Assembly: GCA_003254885.1 (NCBI GenBank)
Contig: QANT01008901.1
Location: forward strand, 1-64,000
DNA: 64,000 nt
Direction: 5' to 3'
Origin: Purshia tridentata
Lineage: Eukaryota > Streptophyta > Magnoliopsida > Rosales > Rosaceae
Shown: piece by piece, positions 35,076 through 46,259 of the stretch
Layout of the letters: each line of letters starts with the position of its first letter
How positions within the stretch are numbered: the first letter of the stretch is position 1
Made by a program: the position numbers and the translations under genes
Notes under the pieces: generated by a model
What the model was told of the DNA's origin: nothing
The model's database searches: none
Seen by the model: only the letters and a program-made list of their open reading frames with translations

Positions 35076-36324
35076 ATGATGCCAATAATTGAATACCTCC
35101 GTTCAGGTGCGAGGCCTGCAGACTCTGCCGAAGCAAGAAAACTAAGAATGCGAGCAGCCAGGTACACATTGATCGATGATGTATTATTTAGAAAATCATT
35201 TTCAGGTCCACTGCTACATTGCCTCTTTCCAACACAGGCAGGATGGGTACTCTCAACAATCCACGATGGCTCGTGTGGAAATCACACTAGAGGTGGAAGC
35301 TTAGTACATAAGGCACTAACACAGGGATATTTTTGGCCTTACATGGCTAAAGATACAGAAAGTTATGCTTGAAAGTGAGATTAATGTCAACGTTACACTC
35401 CTATCAGCAGATAGCAGCGGAAGAACTCAACTCGACATAGGAACCATGGCCATTCACTAGGTGGGGTATGGACATAGTGGGACCCTTACCAGCTGCTCCT
35501 GGAGGCAAAAAGAATGTGCTCCTCGTAACGGATTACTTCACCAAGTGGGTCGAAGCAGAAGCCTATGGAACAATAGATGCGACCAGCGTTGTTCGCTTCG
35601 TGTGGAGAAATATAGTTTGTCGTTTTAGAATACCTCGAGACATGATAACAGACAATGGCACCTCCTTCAACAACAGAAAATTCATATCATTCTGTACCAG
35701 AAAAGGAATTCAGCTCCTTTCTTTTCTCGAAGCTATCCCCAAGCTAATAGACAAGCAGAAAAGACGAACAGAACAATCTTCGACAACATTAAGAGACATC
35801 TCGAAGGGGCCAGGGGAAAGTGGCACGATGAGCTTCACCACGTTCTGTGGGCCTATCGAACTACTATACGAAGACCCACAAGAGAGTCACCTTTTTCTTT
35901 AACCTATGGGATAGAAGCAATAATCCCCATAAAGATCGATTTATCAACCACAAGGACGTTATCAGTAGAGAATGAAGAATTAAATGCCGTTCACCTTCGA
36001 CATGCCCTCGATTTCGCAGAAGAAAAAAGGATAACGGCGTCAATCCGATTGGTAAACTACCATAATGTGGTGGCTCGACATTTCAACCAGAAGGTACGCT
36101 ATAAAACCTTCAAAATCGGAGAATGGGTTTTAAAACAAATTATGGATCAAGGACCCAGATCGAGAGAACTACCAGAATCTGAGAAGTTTAGAAAAGTGTG
36201 GGAAGGCATTTATGAAGTCATAGCAGTCTTCAGAAAAGGTGCATACCGACTTCGAGAACTTCAAACTGGGAAGGACTTGCCGAGACCTTGGAATGCCATT
36301 CTTTTGAAAAAATATTACATTTGA
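35076..36324 (+). pseudogene. Gypsy 3 integrase
   Basis: Zinc-finger side: FPTQAGWVLSTIHDGSCGNH near 35227-35285. Core: MDIVGPLPAAPGGKKNVLL near 35468-35525, VTDYFTKWVEAEAYG near 35526 and DMITDNGTSFNNRKF near 35640. C-terminal: FKIGEWVLKQ near 36112-36140, and the end RPWNAILLKKYYI before the stop at 36322-36324. Broken. Confidence 0.78.
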
Positions 36325-36429
36325 ATTGTTTTACTTTTCCGTGCACACTACTTTTTTGGGGGCAGGTGGCATAGTCTTAATAAAATGGTTGAAAAATTTG
36401 TAAATTCAATTTTAATAAAAGTGAAACGG

Positions 36430-36760
36430 AAAATTTTAGCACTAGTCTTGAACTTTCAACGAAATGACTAGTGGCTTCAAACAAAAGGGTTAAGGCGTCA
36501 AAAAATTCGAAGGTACAAACTTTGAACATATTCGATCAAAGGTACAAGTTTCAAACGTTCAATCAAAGGCACATGCCTCGAACTCCTCGCCCAAAAGCTT
36601 GTGCCTCAACAAAATTTCGCCCAATGGTCCATGCCCTAAACCCATTTGACCAAGGGCACAAGTTTCGAATGTTCAAAACAGGGTATATGCCACAAACACT
36701 TTCTTGTGCTGCGAAAGTTCACCTAAAGGCACACACCTCGAATTTTTTGATTAGTAATTG
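36430..36760 (+). repeat. Degenerate tandem repeats downstream of Gypsy 3 integrase
   Basis: Loose copies of a phrase like AAAGGCACATGCCTCGAAC recur about every 30-45 bases, with variants such as aaaggtacaagtttcaaac and aagggcacaagtttcgaat. They are too diverged for an exact unit. The position matches that of the clean 27-bp array in Gypsy 2. Confidence 0.6.
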
Positions 36761-36839
36761 AATTATAAAAAAAAAAAAACGAAGTGCATCGACTTAAGGA
36801 AAGTAGACCACTTTTTATTTGATATTAATGGAAAACAAA

Positions 36840-39800
36840 TTACAAAAAGCGCATGCGCCATTTAAATTTTTTGAAAAAGAAAACAAGATAAATTTCATGG
36901 AACCAAGGGCTTGTCAGTGAACCATCAACTTTTTGTTCAACCTGTTCCAGTCTAGACTGGGAAAGATAAACAAGCCTTAGATTTAAAATAGTCGCAGCCT
37001 TGGTTGAAACCATCTTGGAAACCCAAAAAATGTGCTGAGCTAGTAAAACAACAAGCTTCATGTAAGAGCTGCTTCAAACAATCCACTTCATGACAAGCGG
37101 TTGTCAGATCAAGCCGAGCTTCACGAAGATGCCACTCAAGGAGGACCCATGGGGAACGAATCGAATTGACACTCCTTCTCAAAGGTCCAGCCTCAAAGTC
37201 ATAAAGGCGATCTGAAAGGGGAAGGGGATTGAAGTGATCGAGTCATATGGCGACCACTGAATCTGCGCACTAGGGATAAAGGTTCGGATCCACCACCCTT
37301 GTGTTTCATTTCAGTTCCTCTTGACTTGGTACGTGACTTAGTGAGAGAATCAGCAAATCTTGAATCAGAAGAACTCGAAGAATTCAACGAAATAGGGATA
37401 GAAGTCCCAGGTAAAGCAGCAGAGTTTTTCTTTTTGCCAATGCATAGTTCAAGATGAAGCTTGATCCTTCATTCTTTGCCCATGATTACCTCAAAGCTAG
37501 CTGGACAAATATGAAAACTGTTTAGAGTAAACACCACTTTCACAAAAGGGACGAAGGCCAGGTATTTATACTTGAAAACATAATCTCCTAAATTGCGAGT
37601 TTTACGCTACAAGTTAATGCAGCAAATATTTCGAATTTATTGCATTGCCTATTGATTGCGGATTTTATACTATTATGTAAAATTCAAATTTGAAACCAAC
37701 AAATAAATAAGAATAAAGACGAAATAAAATTTGAGATTCAAATACGAAGAGAAAAAAAAAAAACAGTTAAGAATAAGCTACATTTTAGGCAAAAGATAAT
37801 CCCAAAGCCTGAACGCAATTGTAAAGACAGTCAAACTTGAAGTATTACGAATAAACTAAAACAACTAAAATCATAAAATAAAAAAAAATAAAAAACCCAA
37901 GAGTGGTTACCCAAATTATAAAAGTTAAGAGCCAAAATAAGTGTTTAGAAATTTAGAACTAAATACACTTTACAAAGAAAAATTATCCATTGTTCGAAGG
38001 TACAAAACCAACAACCTTTGAAGTTGGAGGGATCACCGCGAAATCAAAGTTCGCAGCAGCGGGTCATCTTCTTGAATACGATCATAAGCAACTTTCTCTT
38101 TAGAGGAAGGACTTGAAATGGGAGCCCAATCACCTGGGCGCATTCCCATAAGGTAATTGTAGGGCTCAGTGATCATTTGAAAGGCATCCACAACTTCTAG
38201 ACCCGTGTACAAATGACCATCCTCAGGCTTGGCTCTCTGAACCCGCCCAAGTCTGAAGAACCGAGCTCGATCGATGCCAATCAAAGTTTCGCAATCGTCA
38301 AATTCAGCTTGGCATTCGGCTTTTTCAACTGCAAGCTACTTCTCCAGTTAAACCACTCGAGCCCTCGAACTTTCAAGCTCTTTCTACGCACCTTCAAAAT
38401 TTTGTGCATGCAAGTCTCTATCTTCTTTGGCCCGGCATCGTCCCGTATTCGCCTATGCCAACTCCACCTTGATTTGAGAAAGTAATGCCTCAGCATCAGC
38501 AAATTTCTTCCTGACAGCATCTCCCATTTCTTTCTCTAGTCACACTCCTGCTTCACCTCCAGCAGGTGATTAGTCAAATCCACATTCAGCATGTTCACCT
38601 GTGAGTATAATAAAAAAATAAAAAAATAAAAAAATAAAATCAAAATGTCAAATATTTCAAAGAAAAAGGAAAAAATTGAAATCGTCAATGGATCATTACC
38701 GTATAACTAGCCACATGGGAGGCAACAATGAGTGCCCCATCATTCGATCGGGAAACCCCAACAGCATCTCGAGGAGGTACACAACTCCTCATAATAGCGA
38801 TCAAAGTGTTTTCATGTGAACGGCAGAATCATTCAACAAAACACGAGACCCATCAGATTTCTTCAACTCTAGGATAAATAGGGGTGGCGAACCAGTAGGT
38901 CAAGCGCTCGAACTTGCATTTCGAGGAAGGGAAAAAGCATTAATTGGGGAGAGTTGTGAACACCCTTCTTCGAGGAAACAGCTTCGACAATCTTAGCTGG
39001 TGAAGGAACGTTAGCATTGATCATAGGTTCCACATTTTGAACCATCGAGCTGGTTTTTTGAACTTTCGACTTCGAAGAAGCCTTCTGATCAGCCTTCTTC
39101 CTCTTATTCTCGAGGATTGGGTTCTTTGCAAGCTCAAGCTTCCTTTGCTGCACGGTAGCTTCTCCGGTGTCAGATGCACTCTCTTCGGAATCAATTCAAT
39201 GAACCTCAACTTGAGCGTTGAATCTCGCCTTTAGATACTCAATTCTTTTTCGACCATCGTCTGTTAACTCTAAGTCTTCAGAACGCGATATCAACCCCCC
39301 AACAAAGTCTCGTGGGGATTAGCCTTTGAAACTGGACCGTTTCTACTCAAAAAAAGGCGCGTATATGATGGATTGACATTGAGCACTGATCTGGTGTAGT
39401 ACTTGAGGCGTGGAGAACCAACCGATGCTGTGTTTTGGGTTTCCGAGCTCGAAATGAGCTTTAAGGGCTAGCAACCTCTCGTGAACTAGCGTAGCCTCCA
39501 TGAAACAAGATTTGTCTGGAAAGAAAAAACACAAAATATTAGTGATCGACAAATTTTGGCAAACAACGTCAGTTGCAAGATAATGATATTAATCGAAATG
39601 AAGAATACGAGAGGAATGTGAAAAATGAGAGGGAAAAGGCACATTGCTAAGTTCGGGGGCAGCCCACTTACCGATCACCATCACTAGCCTACCCTTCCAC
39701 CCACAATGAGAAGTGGGTCTGTCGTGGAAAAGTTTCAGGGCATCAGCTTTAGGAGTAAAATAGAAAGTGCACGATCCATCGAGCACGTTCACTTTACTCC

Positions 39801-40230
39801 ATTTGTAATAGAAAAAAAAGTCTACAAAGCCAAAGGCCACCCCCACGGAAAGCCCAAAACCCAAAAAAGCTGAAATTAATTGGAAGCAACTAGGGTTCAT
39901 CTGAAAAGGATAAACACCCATTTTGTTGAAGATAACATGAAAAAGTGGATGGAGGGGAAATCTAACATACTGTAAAGAATCGGCCGAGATCACTATAGAT
40001 CCCTCTAAAATACCCTCCTTGGTATTACAGCATTTCGGAAGAGATTGAACTTTAACAGTGGGAGGAATCTCGTTTTCCCTTACGATTTTCTTAAGTTGTT
40101 CTAAGGAGGGTTCCCAAAAATAAACTAGTTGGGTAAGTTTACTCATAATGAAAGAGAAAGAGGAACTTACACAAAGAATGAAGGGGAGAGACGAGCTCGG
40201 TATCATTGAAGATTCTGAATCGAGTAGCAA
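36840..40230 (-). pseudogene. Antisense coding region of Gypsy 3, 'putative gypsy type transposon' domain
   Basis: Minus-strand coding DNA between pol and the 3' end of Gypsy 3. The first part (40230-39589, 213 codons) contains YVRFPLHPLFHVIFNKMG, then PFQMNPSCFQLISAFLGFG, then WKGRLVMVIGKW. This matches the plant domain named 'putative gypsy type transposon' (Pfam PF04195, from memory), with its RFPLHPF, LxPNxW and late Trp/Arg boxes. Further minus-strand pieces (39552-39343, 39209-38869, 38520-38033, 37387-36840) carry Lys/Ser-rich and coiled-coil-like sequence. Similar proteins usually have introns, so the gaps need not all be damage. Function unknown; treated as part of the fossil element. 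Confidence 0.65.
38606..38640. repeat. A-rich microsatellite
   Basis: Repeats of AAAAAAT within the antisense region of Gypsy 3, likely in an intron-like spacer. Confidence 0.6.
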
Positions 40231-40477
40231 GGAAGTGCGAAGTCTTAAAGGAACATTTTCTGAAAAACCCCTAAGAAATCCGAAAGATCACAAAAGAAGA
40301 TGAAAGAAGTAGACTGATCACAGATGAGTGGCTGGGAAAAGCCCAAATTCAAATATGGTAGAAGATAAAACGACGCACCTTGAAGCAACCAAAAGGCGCC
40401 ATTACACCCAAACTATTGTTTTTCCTTTCCACCAACCAAGACGCGACGCATGGCAAGTAGAACGAATAAGGAGGCAT

Positions 40478-40905
40478 TGTGGATGTTAAAAATGTCTGGA
40501 CCCAAACCCGAAAAGCAATAAGGTCCAATCCAAGAAAATTAAGTAAAAGCCCCAAAACTAATGTGAAACCCAAAAAGACAAAATATAAACCCAAGCCCGG
40601 AACGAAGGGTAGACCCCTTCTTTAAATAGAATAATAACTCATTCATCACATCATTAAAACACCCACATACCCAAAGAAAATAATCCATGGCCAAGTGCAT
40701 TGAAAAGGCATAAGGCGCGAAAGTAGAGGATAACAGAAAAAACAGTCTTGCTATAAAAAGGTAAACATATCCCCATGCTGAGGGGGGATACATGCTGAAG
40801 AGGCAATAGAAAATATATTGAATCTTTACTCATTTGAGCATCGGAGTAATTTTGCAGAACACCTCCCCTAGAACTGAACTTCAAGGTTTGCAAACTAGCT
40901 AATTC
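40478..40905 (+). repeat. LTR-like 3' end of Gypsy 3
   Basis: Contains CTATAAAAAGG (40751) followed by a leader with 'catttgagcatcggag' near 40834-40850, a phrase common in the R-U5 part of Tat-clade LTRs. Both ends are uncertain; the start is placed at a TGTGGATG after a short purine-rich run. Confidence 0.4.
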
Positions 40906-41090
40906 AGTTACGGTTTCAAAAAATTTTGGCCAAAGTATATTTTTAGTCCTTGTACTTTAATAAAATTTTCACTTTGGTCCCGTTAGTTAATTTTGACAAT
41001 TTTAGTCCCGTTACTTAATTAATGATTTGAACCTAACTGCACACATGATAAAAGTGCATGATTGAAATTTCTAAATTGAAAGAAGAGATA

Positions 41091-42518
41091 ATTATCAAAA
41101 CACCTATTTTGAGCTATCATGTTCCTATATAATCCACCTTTTTTATTGAATTTTTAGCAAGTCCACTTGATTTTTATTAAGCCCACACTTTATCACTATC
41201 AGTCCACATTCTAACTTCTATTATATTCCTCTGTCTCCCTCCGTCTCTTTCCGTCTCTCACTCATATCTCACATTTTGAACCCATCAGATCTCACAACCA
41301 TCAATCCATCACCACCACTCTTCCTCCATCTCCGGCATGAGATTCAACTTCGGCGGATTATCTAGCTTTCACATCCCGGTACAAATCTAGGGCGAGGAGG
41401 AGCACGATGGCATCTCTGACAAGCCGTCCTTTACTTCCTCCAATTCTCGCCATTGAAACAAGCTGAGGATGACCTTTAACAATTTTTTTCAGTCAATTCC
41501 CATTGTGATTATTTGTACATGAATTTAACACATTGTCTACTTGTTGGTTAACTTGTTATTGCAGGGCGCATCTACCTTCCACAAGGAGATGAAAGAGTTG
41601 GTTGTTTGATGCCAATTCAAACACAGCAAGAGAGAATATTTTTTAGTCACTTTGATTCAATGGCATATGCCTTGGGAGGAAGAAATCTAAGTGCATTTAT
41701 GGTTTTTTTGATCCCTTAGTTTGTTTTAGCTTATAGTTTTTTTCATCAGTTAGCATTTTGGTTTTGTTTTCAATGTTTGAGTGGAGCTTTGGTTTTTTTT
41801 TTTTTTTGGGGCCATACAGTTGAGCTCTTAGGGCTCAGAATTTGCTTAGTCCTTTGTTGGATTCTCCTTGTGTTTCAGTTGCTAAACTAACATTTGTTAT
41901 TAGTTTTTTAAAGAGATATTTGTGACAATCATTCCCACATATGTGCAAATAAATCCAATTATCTTATCGATTCAATTTTAATTTGATAACAATAAAATAT
42001 ATGATCTTCAGATACTTCTTATGTTACATTTAAAAAGGGAGAAATTTAAGAATGTTCACAGGCATGCATATATTATTTTCATTTCTCTATAGTAACAATA
42101 AAGTGATTGTTACTGTCTGATAGTAACAATAAGGTGATTGTTATTGTTGAATAGTAACAATAAAGTGATTGTTACTATCAGAGAGTAACAATAAGATGAT
42201 TGTTACTATTCGATAGTAACAATTTTTAAGCTATAAAAAAAAATGCTTTTATGTTATTTTTTATGTGTTTATACCCAAAAAAAAAAAAATTTGTATAAGT
42301 TGCCTTTTTTTAAAGTTTTTTGCAAAATGAGAATTGTTACTGTTAGACAATAACAATTCTCAAAAGTATTATAGCGGTACTGTAGCGCTGCTACAATAAC
42401 ACCGTTATTGTAGCACATGATTTTTAAAAACTGGGCCGATTGGGAATTGGGCTTCTGCATTTGAGCTTTTTAAATAAAACTTTTGTCCAAATGGACTTAT
42501 AAAAATATATCCCTTTGA
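41091..42518. mobile_element. Insertion in element A carrying gene-like DNA
   Basis: This 1.4-kb segment is missing from copy B at the matching place. Bases 41220-41340 resemble a plant 5' leader (CT-rich, then CATCAC/CCATC phrases) before an ATG at 41337. A stretch ending in TGTTATTGCAG at 41563-41573 looks like a 3' splice site before a short coding-like segment (GRIYLPQGDERVGC, 41574-41615). I do not recognise the protein. A captured host gene fragment (Pack-MULE style) is possible but unproven. Confidence 0.4.
42091..42227. repeat. 31-bp tandem array of palindromic units
   Basis: Units start at 42091, 42122, 42153, 42184 and 42215 (the last partial). Each holds AGTAACAAT and its complement ATTGTTACT around a six-base centre, so every unit can form a hairpin. 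A similar hairpin (GAGAATTGTTA at 42329 and its complement at 42351) lies 100 bases on. Confidence 0.9.
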
Positions 42519-42585
42519 ATGGGATGAAAGTGAAATTTTTGTTAAATTATAGGGACCAAAAATGCGCTTTAGCCAAAATTTTAAT

Positions 42586-42975
42586 ACTAAGCCTTTCAAT
42601 TTGGTTACACAGATATGCAACTGTTACATTAACCGAACCGTGTCCAGTCTTGATATTAATCAAACAAATTGTGACAATTACAATACTAGTCTAGATTTCA
42701 CTCTGTTAGAGTCCAACAAGTAAGCAAGCAATAAGCATAAACCTATTCCTTGCATTCTGTTGATTGCTCAATGAATTTGGTAGTTGTGATTGAGTAGCAG
42801 CATAGCTTTGCCTTTGTACGTTCAATTGCTTTACAAAAATCGACAAACACAATTCTTTTGATGATATGATTATAGATAGAGTTTAATATTGGTAAGTAAT
42901 ATATACAACTGGTGGTAGATAATGAAGAAGCTTTTCTTCATTGAAAAGGGACAAAATTGTTGTAACAAAATTGAA
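42586..42975. repeat. Direct duplication, copy 1
   Basis: About 390 bases that recur with few differences at 45349-45735, immediately right of Mutator-like elements A and B respectively. No coding sequence was seen. Confidence 0.88.
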
Positions 42976-43075
42976 TAAGGTACACAGATAAAAGTGCATG
43001 GTTTTTTTATGGCATATCTATGTGTGTTTTTCTGATACTCGATACTTGGCCACCTGAAAGTAAAAGGCACGTGTT

Positions 43076-43924
43076 GTGACATTGGGTTTCGATCCCTTAA
43101 ACCTCCAGAGGGATAGTACGGACGAGTTAGTCGAATGTCTTTTTGGGGAAGCTAACCTGGGTGGTATTACCTAGTAAATGGATACTCTCGTTACAGTATC
43201 AAGAAGGTGGTTGAATTTCTAATACTGGTTGTTGGCCGTTCATGATCGGTTGCATGTAAGTATCTAAACTTTGTCACATGACAAGATTTTCACTAAAAAA
43301 GTTGTATGGGCATGCAAAAGTTTTACTCACCGATTATTGGCATATTTATTAGTATTTGCTATCCGTATTGCAAATTTTGGTTTTGCATTGTTTTGCCTAT
43401 CATTATGAAATTCTTATATCTATATACATTCGATATTATTTTCAAACCTGACTAGGATTTCCCCCGAGGGAAAACAATGATCATATGTAAAACTTATCCC
43501 CTACTATACTCTTATAAGTGTAGGTAACCCAGTGGTTGTGGGCACCACTTTATTAATGGCAGAATCACTCTGAAGTGGTTGGACTATTCTAGCATATCTG
43601 TTTATCTATTATTTCTATATAAGTACTACTTACTTATGTAGTGATTATGGTTATCGTTTTCTGAACTTATAACTCACTCGGGTTGGTACTTTTATTATTA
43701 TTTAATATAATGAGGTATTTTTAGTAATTTACGACTCTGATCCAATCCGATTTCACAACTCAAAAGGACTTAACTCATTTTAAAGAGCTTAATATTATAA
43801 TACTCATAAGTAATGGGTATTACAGTCTTGGGATCTTTAAGATGGGTGCTACTATGGCGTTTTCAGCAGTTCTAGGGCATCACAGTAGTCTTGGATATTC
43901 TCAAAATATGTGCTTGTTACATAC
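43076..43924 (+). repeat. LTR-like remnant, unassigned
   Basis: Starts near TGTGACATTGGG, a plausible altered LTR edge, and contains a 'cttataactcactcggg' phrase like the late part of long Gypsy LTRs. No TSD or coding region was found; the identification is weak. Confidence 0.3.
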
Positions 43925-44140
43925 TTGGGTTTTGGTGCGTGATACTAAACGTCCCATACCGTACATCTTACTACTATGGCCCCGAATGTCCCATGTATGA
44001 GTCAACATCTGTCCATCCCTTAGCCTCAAATATTTTGAAATTATTCTTTTCAGGTTTCCTTCAACAAATCTTTCACAAATCATCAGATCACTAGGTAAAT
44101 CTCCCATTCTCCTTAGTGTCTCCAATAAATCACGAGATGG
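43925..44140 (-). repeat. Fragment of a solo-LTR-A type LTR
   Basis: About 210 bases that match the reverse complement of 3150-3330 in solo LTR A, for example 'actatggccccgaatgtccc' here against its complement near 3270-3290. It abuts Mutator-like copy M1a. Confidence 0.7.
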
Positions 44141-44480
44141 TCAGGGAGACCAGTGACACCTTGCATGGCGAGACCATGAAAGTGTTAGAGAGAGGCATGA
44201 AGGGTTTGAATTAGGCCGAGGTGGGTACTGGGTTGTAGGTGTTTTACAATTTGGGTGAGGTGAAACCAGTTATAGAGTAGTTGATTTATATTTTTATTTA
44301 TTTTTAAAGCCAAATAGTAAGATTTATGCGTGACACGTTAGCAGTTAACAATTTTTTTTACACAAAGACTAACGGAGGTACTTAGTTGGTGAAATTTCGT
44401 AGTTGAAGTATTCTAATACAACATTTTAAACTTGAGGTACCAAGTTGAAAAGTGTTTTATAGTTGAAGTATTTAAGTGTT
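44141..44480 (-). mobile_element. Mutator-like MITE family M1, copy a
   Basis: Reverse-complement relative of 50935-51345 and 54560-55085, sharing the 'gactaacg(g/a)aggtacttagttgg' border and the 'caccaagtaacgtgtc'-type interior. Incomplete. Ends in a perfect hairpin at 44466-44512. Confidence 0.7.
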
Positions 44481-44512
44481 AAGGTACAACCTACCTTAAC
44501 ACTTAAATACTT
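44466..44512. repeat. Perfect 21-bp hairpin with 5-base loop
   Basis: AAGTATTTAAGTGTTAAGGTA (44466-44486) is followed by CAACC and its exact complement (44492-44512). The left arm continues the border of MITE copy M1a, so the right arm looks like a templated snap-back copy. Confidence 0.9.
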
Positions 44513-44806
44513 TTTGAATTTGCCTATAATTGAGATTAGGTGATGTTGAAATTGGGCTATAATGTTATTAAGTGATATTGATATTGGGCTATAAATGTTA
44601 TTAGGTTATGTTTGTTTTAATGAAACCCATAAAACTTGGGCCTTCGTAACAATGTTGGTTTTCTATTTATAACAAAATGTAAAAAATTCTTCAAATTTGG
44701 GCCTCAAAAAAATATACTCATCCCAAACCACATAATTAGACAGAACTAAAATATTGACTAACTGACCTTCAATGTTTGGAAGCTTGCCAATTTAGTTACG
44801 GTTTCA

Positions 44807-45348
44807 AAAAAAATTTGGCCTAAGTATATTTCTAGTCCTTGTACTTTAATAAAATTTTCACTTTGGTCCCGTTAATTGATTTTGACAATTTTAGTCCCGT
44901 ACTTTTAATATGTTTGCAATTAAGTCCAAATTATTAATTCTGTTTATTCTTTAAATGAAATATAATGTAACAACGCATAAAAATGAGTATTTTAGAAATT
45001 TCATAACTACCACGGTCTAAAAAAATAATTTTAAATTTTAAATAAAATATAATTAAGAAAGAAAGAAAAGACAAATCTAAAATAATTAAGTAAAAATGAC
45101 ATATGTCCAGATGTAATTGGGCAACGTCATCCAATTAAATGAGTTCCATTTTTACATTATTTAAAATGTCCAAATTATCCACGTTACGTCATATTTCGGC
45201 CATAATTTAAACCTAATTAATGATTTGAACCTAATTAAACACATGATTAAAGTGCATGATTGAAATTTCTAAAATTGAAAGAATGGGATGAAAGTGAAAT
45301 TTTTGTTAAATTATAGGGACCAAAACTGCACTTTGGCCAAAATTTTAA
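44807..45348. mobile_element. Mutator-like non-autonomous element B
   Basis: Sister of element A with the same roughly 60-bp terminal repeats but a different, shorter interior (about 300 bases of AT-rich DNA absent from A). It has the same left flank phrase ('agttacggtttc') and the same right flank as A, so the flanks were duplicated together with the element. Confidence 0.65.
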
Positions 45349-45735
45349 TACTGAGCCTTTCGGTTTGGTTACACTAATATGCATACTGTTACATTAACCG
45401 AACCGTGTCCAGTCTTGATATTTAATCAAACAAATTATGACAATTACAATACTAATCTAAATTTTACTCTGTTAGAGTCCAACAAGTAAGAAAGCAATAA
45501 GCATAAACCTATTCCTTGCATTCCGTTGATTGCTCAATGAATTTGGTAGTTGTGATTGAGCAGCAGCATAGCTTTGCCTTTGTACATTCAATTGCTTTAC
45601 AAAAATCGACAAACACAATTCTTTTGATGATATGATTATAGATAGAGTTTAATATTGGTAAGTAATATATACAACTTGTGGTAGATAATGAAGAAGCTTT
45701 TCTTCATTGAAAGGGACAAAATTCTTGTAACAAAA
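45349..45735. repeat. Direct duplication, copy 2
   Basis: Second copy of 42586-42975. It lies just beyond the presumed 3' end of the ROMO1-like gene, and the similarity stops near 45735. Confidence 0.88.
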
Positions 45736-46099
45736 ACAAGATGAGACGTTTATCATTTGATGCTCTAGATTTTCACGGCTGCACAAATCTAAAAGAAAGT
45801 ATTAATGAGATGCCAAATAATTCTACAGGCAGCTAACCTGCACAGTGTGATTATTGACCAAAAAAGAAACCTGCAAAGTGACTGATCAAAAACATACAAT
45901 TACCGGTTTCTATCTGCATCCCAAGTCCCAACTCATATACAATTTGATCAAGAATAACAGGAAAAGAAACAATCAGAGTACCGTTCTGCATCCCATATAA
46001 GAATTAAAAAATAAATAAAAATTTAATTGGGGAGAGAGAAAATTCTGTATGAAAAGGCCACTCCTGTGAAGAAAAAGTACATGATCATATCTTCATGTG

Positions 46100-46259
46100 C
46101 AGCAACCGGAAGAAAAGATAAATTACAGTGAAAATTCCAAATCAATATTTTAAGCAGAAACATCATCACATGCCACCTTCAAAGTGTCTTATCTTCATGT
46201 TTAAAAGCAGAACTTTGTAAACAGAACAAAATTAGTTCAATTCAATACAGCAAAGAAAC
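46100..46259 (-). other. Presumed 3' UTR of the ROMO1-like gene
   Basis: Lies after the stop at 46260-46262 on minus. It is AT-rich, with no clear single polyadenylation signal. The true end may lie anywhere down to about 45740. Confidence 0.35.

Larger units (their letters stand above)
31489..40905 (+). mobile_element. Gypsy 3: Tat-clade element with antisense coding region
   Basis: On plus: the end of gag, protease (31750-32200), reverse transcriptase (32276-33150), RNase H domains (to 35050, split by a Harbinger MITE) and integrase (35076-36324). Downstream come a degenerate repeat zone, a long minus-strand coding region (36840-40230) and an LTR-like end with a TATA-like motif near 40752. 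Antisense genes between pol and the 3' LTR are known in Tat-clade elements such as Grande and RIRE2. No 5' LTR or main gag is visible beside it. Broken in several places (roughly five to ten in pol). Confidence 0.75.
40918..42585. mobile_element. Mutator-like non-autonomous element A, with secondary insertion
   Basis: Terminal inverted repeats of about 60 bp: AAAATTTTGGCCAAAGTATA at the left, and the complement of AAAATTTTGGCTAAAGCGCA at the right, both followed by 'agtcc/ggtccc...tttcacttt' phrases typical of plant Mutator-like MITEs. Most of the interior (41091-42518) is absent from sister copy B and looks like a secondary insertion. No clear TSD was found. Confidence 0.6.

Noticed and set aside
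42091-42227. Palindromic repeats resembling a CRISPR array
   Set aside because: The period is 31 bp with only seven bases between hairpins, inside a plant transposon.
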